Of a stretch of DNA of 7,992 nucleotides, positions 5,643 to 7,992 are shown piece after piece. The DNA is from Polaromonas sp. (GTDB taxonomy: Bacteria > Pseudomonadota > Gammaproteobacteria > Burkholderiales > Burkholderiaceae_C). Position numbers and translations under genes: made by a program. The notes under the pieces are model-generated. The model was given only the letters and a program-made list of their open reading frames with translations. It did no database searches and was not told the DNA's origin. The DNA lies in the NCBI GenBank assembly GCA_023259235.1, contig JAHFQQ010000157.1, positions 1 to 7,992 on the forward strand, read 5' to 3'. Position 1 is the first letter of the stretch; each line of letters opens with the position of its first letter.

Positions 5643-6619
5643 CAGGTCAACCACGCCACCAGCACCGGAAAACTGAAAAACGCCAACACCGTTGACAGCA
5701 GGATGATGCGGGCAATGCGTCCGTTATCGGCGCCAAAGCGCTCGGCCAGCATGGCCACATTGCTGGCGCTAGGCAGGGCCGCCAGCAGTACCACCACGGT
5801 CAGGGTAAAACGCTGCAGCGGCAGGCCCAGGCTGATGGCGCCCAAGCCCAGCAGCCCCAGCAGCAGCGGGTGAAGCACCAGCCTGATGAGCGCCACCGGC
5901 ACATAGTCGCCCAGCGGGGTGCGGGTCGTGCTATTCATCTGGGAGCGCGCCAGTACCGCGCCAATTGTGAACAAGGCGACCGGCGACGCCGCATCGGCGA
6001 GCATGCTGACCGTGTCCATGATAGGTTTGGGCAGCGCAAACGCCAGGCCTGACGCAAGCGTTCCCAGCGCAATCGACCACGGCAGCGGATTGACCAGCAC
6101 CCCTTTGAGCGCCAGCCGCGCGGCCTTGGCGGCGCCATGCTCGTCGGCGCCGTCGAGCCGCGACAGCGCAATGCACAAGGACGACGTCACCACCATGTCG
6201 ACCATGATGGTCACAATCGCCGGGCCGGCCGCCTGTGTGCCCAGCAGGGCCACCAGCAGCGGCACGCCCATGAAGCCGGTGTTCGGAAAGGCCGCCACCA
6301 GCGCGCCAAACGAGGCGTCGTTCCAGCCGATGCGGCGGCTGCGCGTGACCGCAATCGTAAAGCCCACCACCAGCACGGCGCACAGCAAATACACCATCAC
6401 CAGGCTGCCATCGAGCAACTGCGCAATCGGCGTGTTGGCGCCAAAGCGGTAGAGCATGCATGGCAGCGCAAAGTACAGGACAAAACCATTGAGCCCCGGT
6501 ATGGCCTGCAGCGGCAGCATGCGCCGCCGCGCGGCCAGGTAGCCCGCCAGCACCAGCGCGAAGAAGGGGAAGGTAACCAGGAAAATGCTTAACACAAAGC
6601 GTATTGTCGCTGCCAACAT
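5642..6619 (-). CDS. AEC (auxin efflux carrier) family permease
   Basis: A 325-residue inner-membrane permease with about ten hydrophobic segments, of the AEC/BART-type family that includes MdcF-like malonate carriers. Family marks: GFVLYFALPCMLY (about 45-57), the first-half Asn motif FPNTGFMGVP (111-120) and the second-half counterpart LPSASNVAMLAERFG (282-296), in line with the inverted-repeat architecture. The substrate is probably a small organic acid but cannot be fixed from sequence. The start is uncertain: the ATG at 6619 is chosen, while a GTG at 6625 would add two residues; neither has a strong Shine-Dalgarno sequence. It is transcribed divergently from rep and converges on the MATE gene. 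Its last third has a broken near-identical copy at 2903-3190, which makes this locus open to recombination. Confidence 0.88.
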   Translation of the reverse strand: MLAATIRFVLSIFLVTFPFFALVLAGYLAARRRMLPLQAIPGLNGFVLYFALPCMLYRFGANTPIAQLLDGSLVMVYLLCAVLVVGFTIAVTRSRRIGWNDASFGALVAAFPNTGFMGVPLLVALLGTQAAGPAIVTIMVDMVVTSSLCIALSRLDGADEHGAAKAARLALKGVLVNPLPWSIALGTLASGLAFALPKPIMDTVSMLADAASPVALFTIGAVLARSQMNSTTRTPLGDYVPVALIRLVLHPLLLGLLGLGAISLGLPLQRFTLTVVVLLAALPSASNVAMLAERFGADNGRIARIILLSTVLAFFSFPVLVAWLT

Positions 6620-6625
6620 CGGCAC

Positions 6626-6716
6626 TCGCCCGACTGACTATGATGTCCGCTGCTGCTGGTTCTTTCTCCCGACCCTGCATTTTTGTCACCGTTCATTGTT
6701 CATTGTTTCCCCCCGC
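6626..6716. other. Divergent intergenic region, AEC / rep
   Basis: These 91 bp must hold both start signals. I see a short tandem GTTCATT repeat at 6691-6704 and a pyrimidine-rich tract just before the rep ATG, but no promoter pair I would defend on either strand. Confidence 0.3.
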
Positions 6717-7992
6717 ATGTCGCCACCCTCCCCTGCTTGCGCCGCCGCTGGCCTGAATCTGGCCCAGCAAGAAGCCGTCAACTACCTTCACGGCCCCTGC
6801 CTGGTGCTGGCCGGGGCCGGTTCCGGCAAGACCCGGGTCATCACACACAAGATTGGCCGGCTGATTCAGGCCGGGCTCAAGCCCGAGCAGGTCGCCGCCA
6901 TCACCTTCACCAACAAGGCCGCCGCCGAGATGCGCGAGCGTGCCAGGAGCCTGATAGGCAAGCCGGCGCGCGGCGTGCTAATCTGCACCTTTCACGCACT
7001 GGGCGTGCGCATGCTGCGGCAAGACGGGCAAGCGCTGGGCCTGAAACCGCAGTTTTCGATTCTTGACAGCGACGACGTCACCGGTATCCTGAAAGACGCC
7101 GGCGGCAGCACCGATGCAGCCACGGCGCGGCAGTGGCAGTGGACCATCAGCCGCTGGAAAACCATGGGCCTGAGCGCTGACCAGGCCGCCGCCCAGGCCA
7201 GCGGCGACGAAGAGCGCGTGATAGCACGCATCATGGCGCGCTACGAGGAACGGCTGGCGGCTTACCAGAGCGTTGACTTTGACGACCTGATCGGTCTGCC
7301 GCTCAAATTGCTGCAGAACCATGAAGCCGTGCGCAACAAGTGGCAAACAGCGCTCGGCCATGTGCTGGTCGATGAATACCAGGACACCAACGCCACACAA
7401 TACGAAATGCTCAAGCTGCTGGTCAGCCCGCATGGCCGCTTCACGGCCGTGGGCGACGACGACCAGTCGATTTACGGCTGGCGCGGCGCCACGCTGGACA
7501 ACCTGAAACGGCTGCCGCAGGACTACCCCAAGCTGAAAGTGGTCAAGCTGGAGCAAAACTACCGCTCTACCAGCGCCATCCTGCGCGCCGCCAACAATGT
7601 GATCGGCTCCAACCCCAAGCTTTACCCGAAAACGCTGTTCAGCGAACTCGGCGAAGGTGAGCCGGTGCGCGTGGTCGATTGCGACAGCGAGGAGCACGAG
7701 GCGGAGCGCGTGGTAGCGCGTATCCAGAGCCTGCGCGCCGAGGGCAGCCTGCAGGCCGCCGGCGGGCAGTACCGCGAGTGGAAGGACTTTTGCGTGCTGT
7801 ACCGCGCCAACCACATGGCCAAGCCTTTTGAAAAGGCCCTTCGCAAGGCCAACATTCCCTACACGGTGTCGGGCGGGCAAAGCTTTTTTGACCGCGCCGA
7901 GATCAAGGACCTGTGCTGCTGGCTGCGCCTGCTGGCCAACAACAACGATGACCCGGCCTTCATGCGCGCCGTGACCACGCCCAGGCGCGGCG
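6717..7992 (+). CDS. rep: ATP-dependent DNA helicase Rep (5' part, runs off the window)
   Basis: An open frame from the ATG at 6717 to the window edge gives 425 residues of a protein normally about 670 long. It is an SF1A 3'-5' helicase that helps forks pass protein-bound DNA. Motifs in order: Q-motif region GLNLAQQEAVN (12-22), Walker A GAGSGKT (33-39), Ia TFTNKAAAEM (63-72), Ib CTFHALGVR, Walker B VDEYQDTN (218-225), III GDDDQSIYGWRGA (246-258), IV EQNYRST (279-285), then FCVLYRANH and SGGQSFFDRAEIKDL. The GDDDQSIY and LFSELGEGE wording, with EEHEAERV, fits Rep better than UvrD or PcrA. Residues 1-11 extend beyond E. coli Rep. The ATG has no Shine-Dalgarno sequence (pyrimidine tract upstream); an in-frame TTG at 6702 is an alternative. 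No stop or frameshift is seen; the truncation is only the window edge. Confidence 0.93.
   Translation, partial: MSPPSPACAAAGLNLAQQEAVNYLHGPCLVLAGAGSGKTRVITHKIGRLIQAGLKPEQVAAITFTNKAAAEMRERARSLIGKPARGVLICTFHALGVRMLRQDGQALGLKPQFSILDSDDVTGILKDAGGSTDAATARQWQWTISRWKTMGLSADQAAAQASGDEERVIARIMARYEERLAAYQSVDFDDLIGLPLKLLQNHEAVRNKWQTALGHVLVDEYQDTNATQYEMLKLLVSPHGRFTAVGDDDQSIYGWRGATLDNLKRLPQDYPKLKVVKLEQNYRSTSAILRAANNVIGSNPKLYPKTLFSELGEGEPVRVVDCDSEEHEAERVVARIQSLRAEGSLQAAGGQYREWKDFCVLYRANHMAKPFEKALRKANIPYTVSGGQSFFDRAEIKDLCCWLRLLANNNDDPAFMRAVTTPRRG

Noticed and set aside
2903..5978. The repeated AEC segment as the ends of a transposon or integron
   Set aside because: The two copies are in the same orientation, one is an internal piece of a real gene, and there is no transposase, integrase or terminal inverted repeat between them.
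5931..6689. A 252-codon minus-strand frame overlapping the AEC gene
   Set aside because: Its translation is low-complexity Ala/Gly/Arg/His-rich, as expected of an out-of-frame reading of the AEC gene, which has clear family motifs in the other frame.
6978..7880. A 300-codon open frame on the minus strand, opposite rep
   Set aside because: It is antisense to the helicase motifs of Rep, which are complete on the plus strand. It is long only because of high GC.

Overview
The window looks like the chromosome of a GC-rich betaproteobacterium, most likely Burkholderiales/Comamonadaceae. This rests on high GC, the character of the Rep helicase, the PriA tail and the DUF2239 protein, and gene style. 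It is inferred from protein resemblance, not from a database search. No phage, insertion sequence, CRISPR array, tRNA or rRNA is visible.

Left block (about 2-2797, all minus strand): a zinc-acquisition operon. In transcription order it encodes a small His/Cys-rich DUF2946-like exported protein, a plug-less outer-membrane beta-barrel with an N-terminal coiled coil, and a ZnuA-type periplasmic metal-binding protein. Together they could carry zinc across the outer membrane to the periplasmic binding protein. The inner-membrane permease and ATPase (ZnuB/ZnuC) are not in the window; they may lie beyond position 1 or elsewhere.

Middle scar (about 2798-3457): no intact gene, but two pseudogene fragments fused head to head. 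One is the minus-strand 3' end of an AEC-family transporter gene, a 97 percent identical but broken copy of the intact gene further right. The other is the plus-strand last 88 codons of priA. The junction is near 3190 and looks like the footprint of a tandem duplication or a large deletion.

Right block (3458-7992): a plus-strand DUF2239 gene and MATE efflux gene, probably co-transcribed. The promoter carries two copies of a near-palindromic TTACCCGGATA box exactly 30 bp apart. A convergent, intact AEC-family permease gene follows. Then comes rep, encoding the ATP-dependent DNA helicase Rep, which runs off the right edge with all early SF1A motifs intact.

Most of the window is ordinary. The parts worth a second look are the AEC/priA scar, the twin operator in front of DUF2239-MATE together with a possible DNA-binding role for DUF2239, and the three-gene zinc operon.
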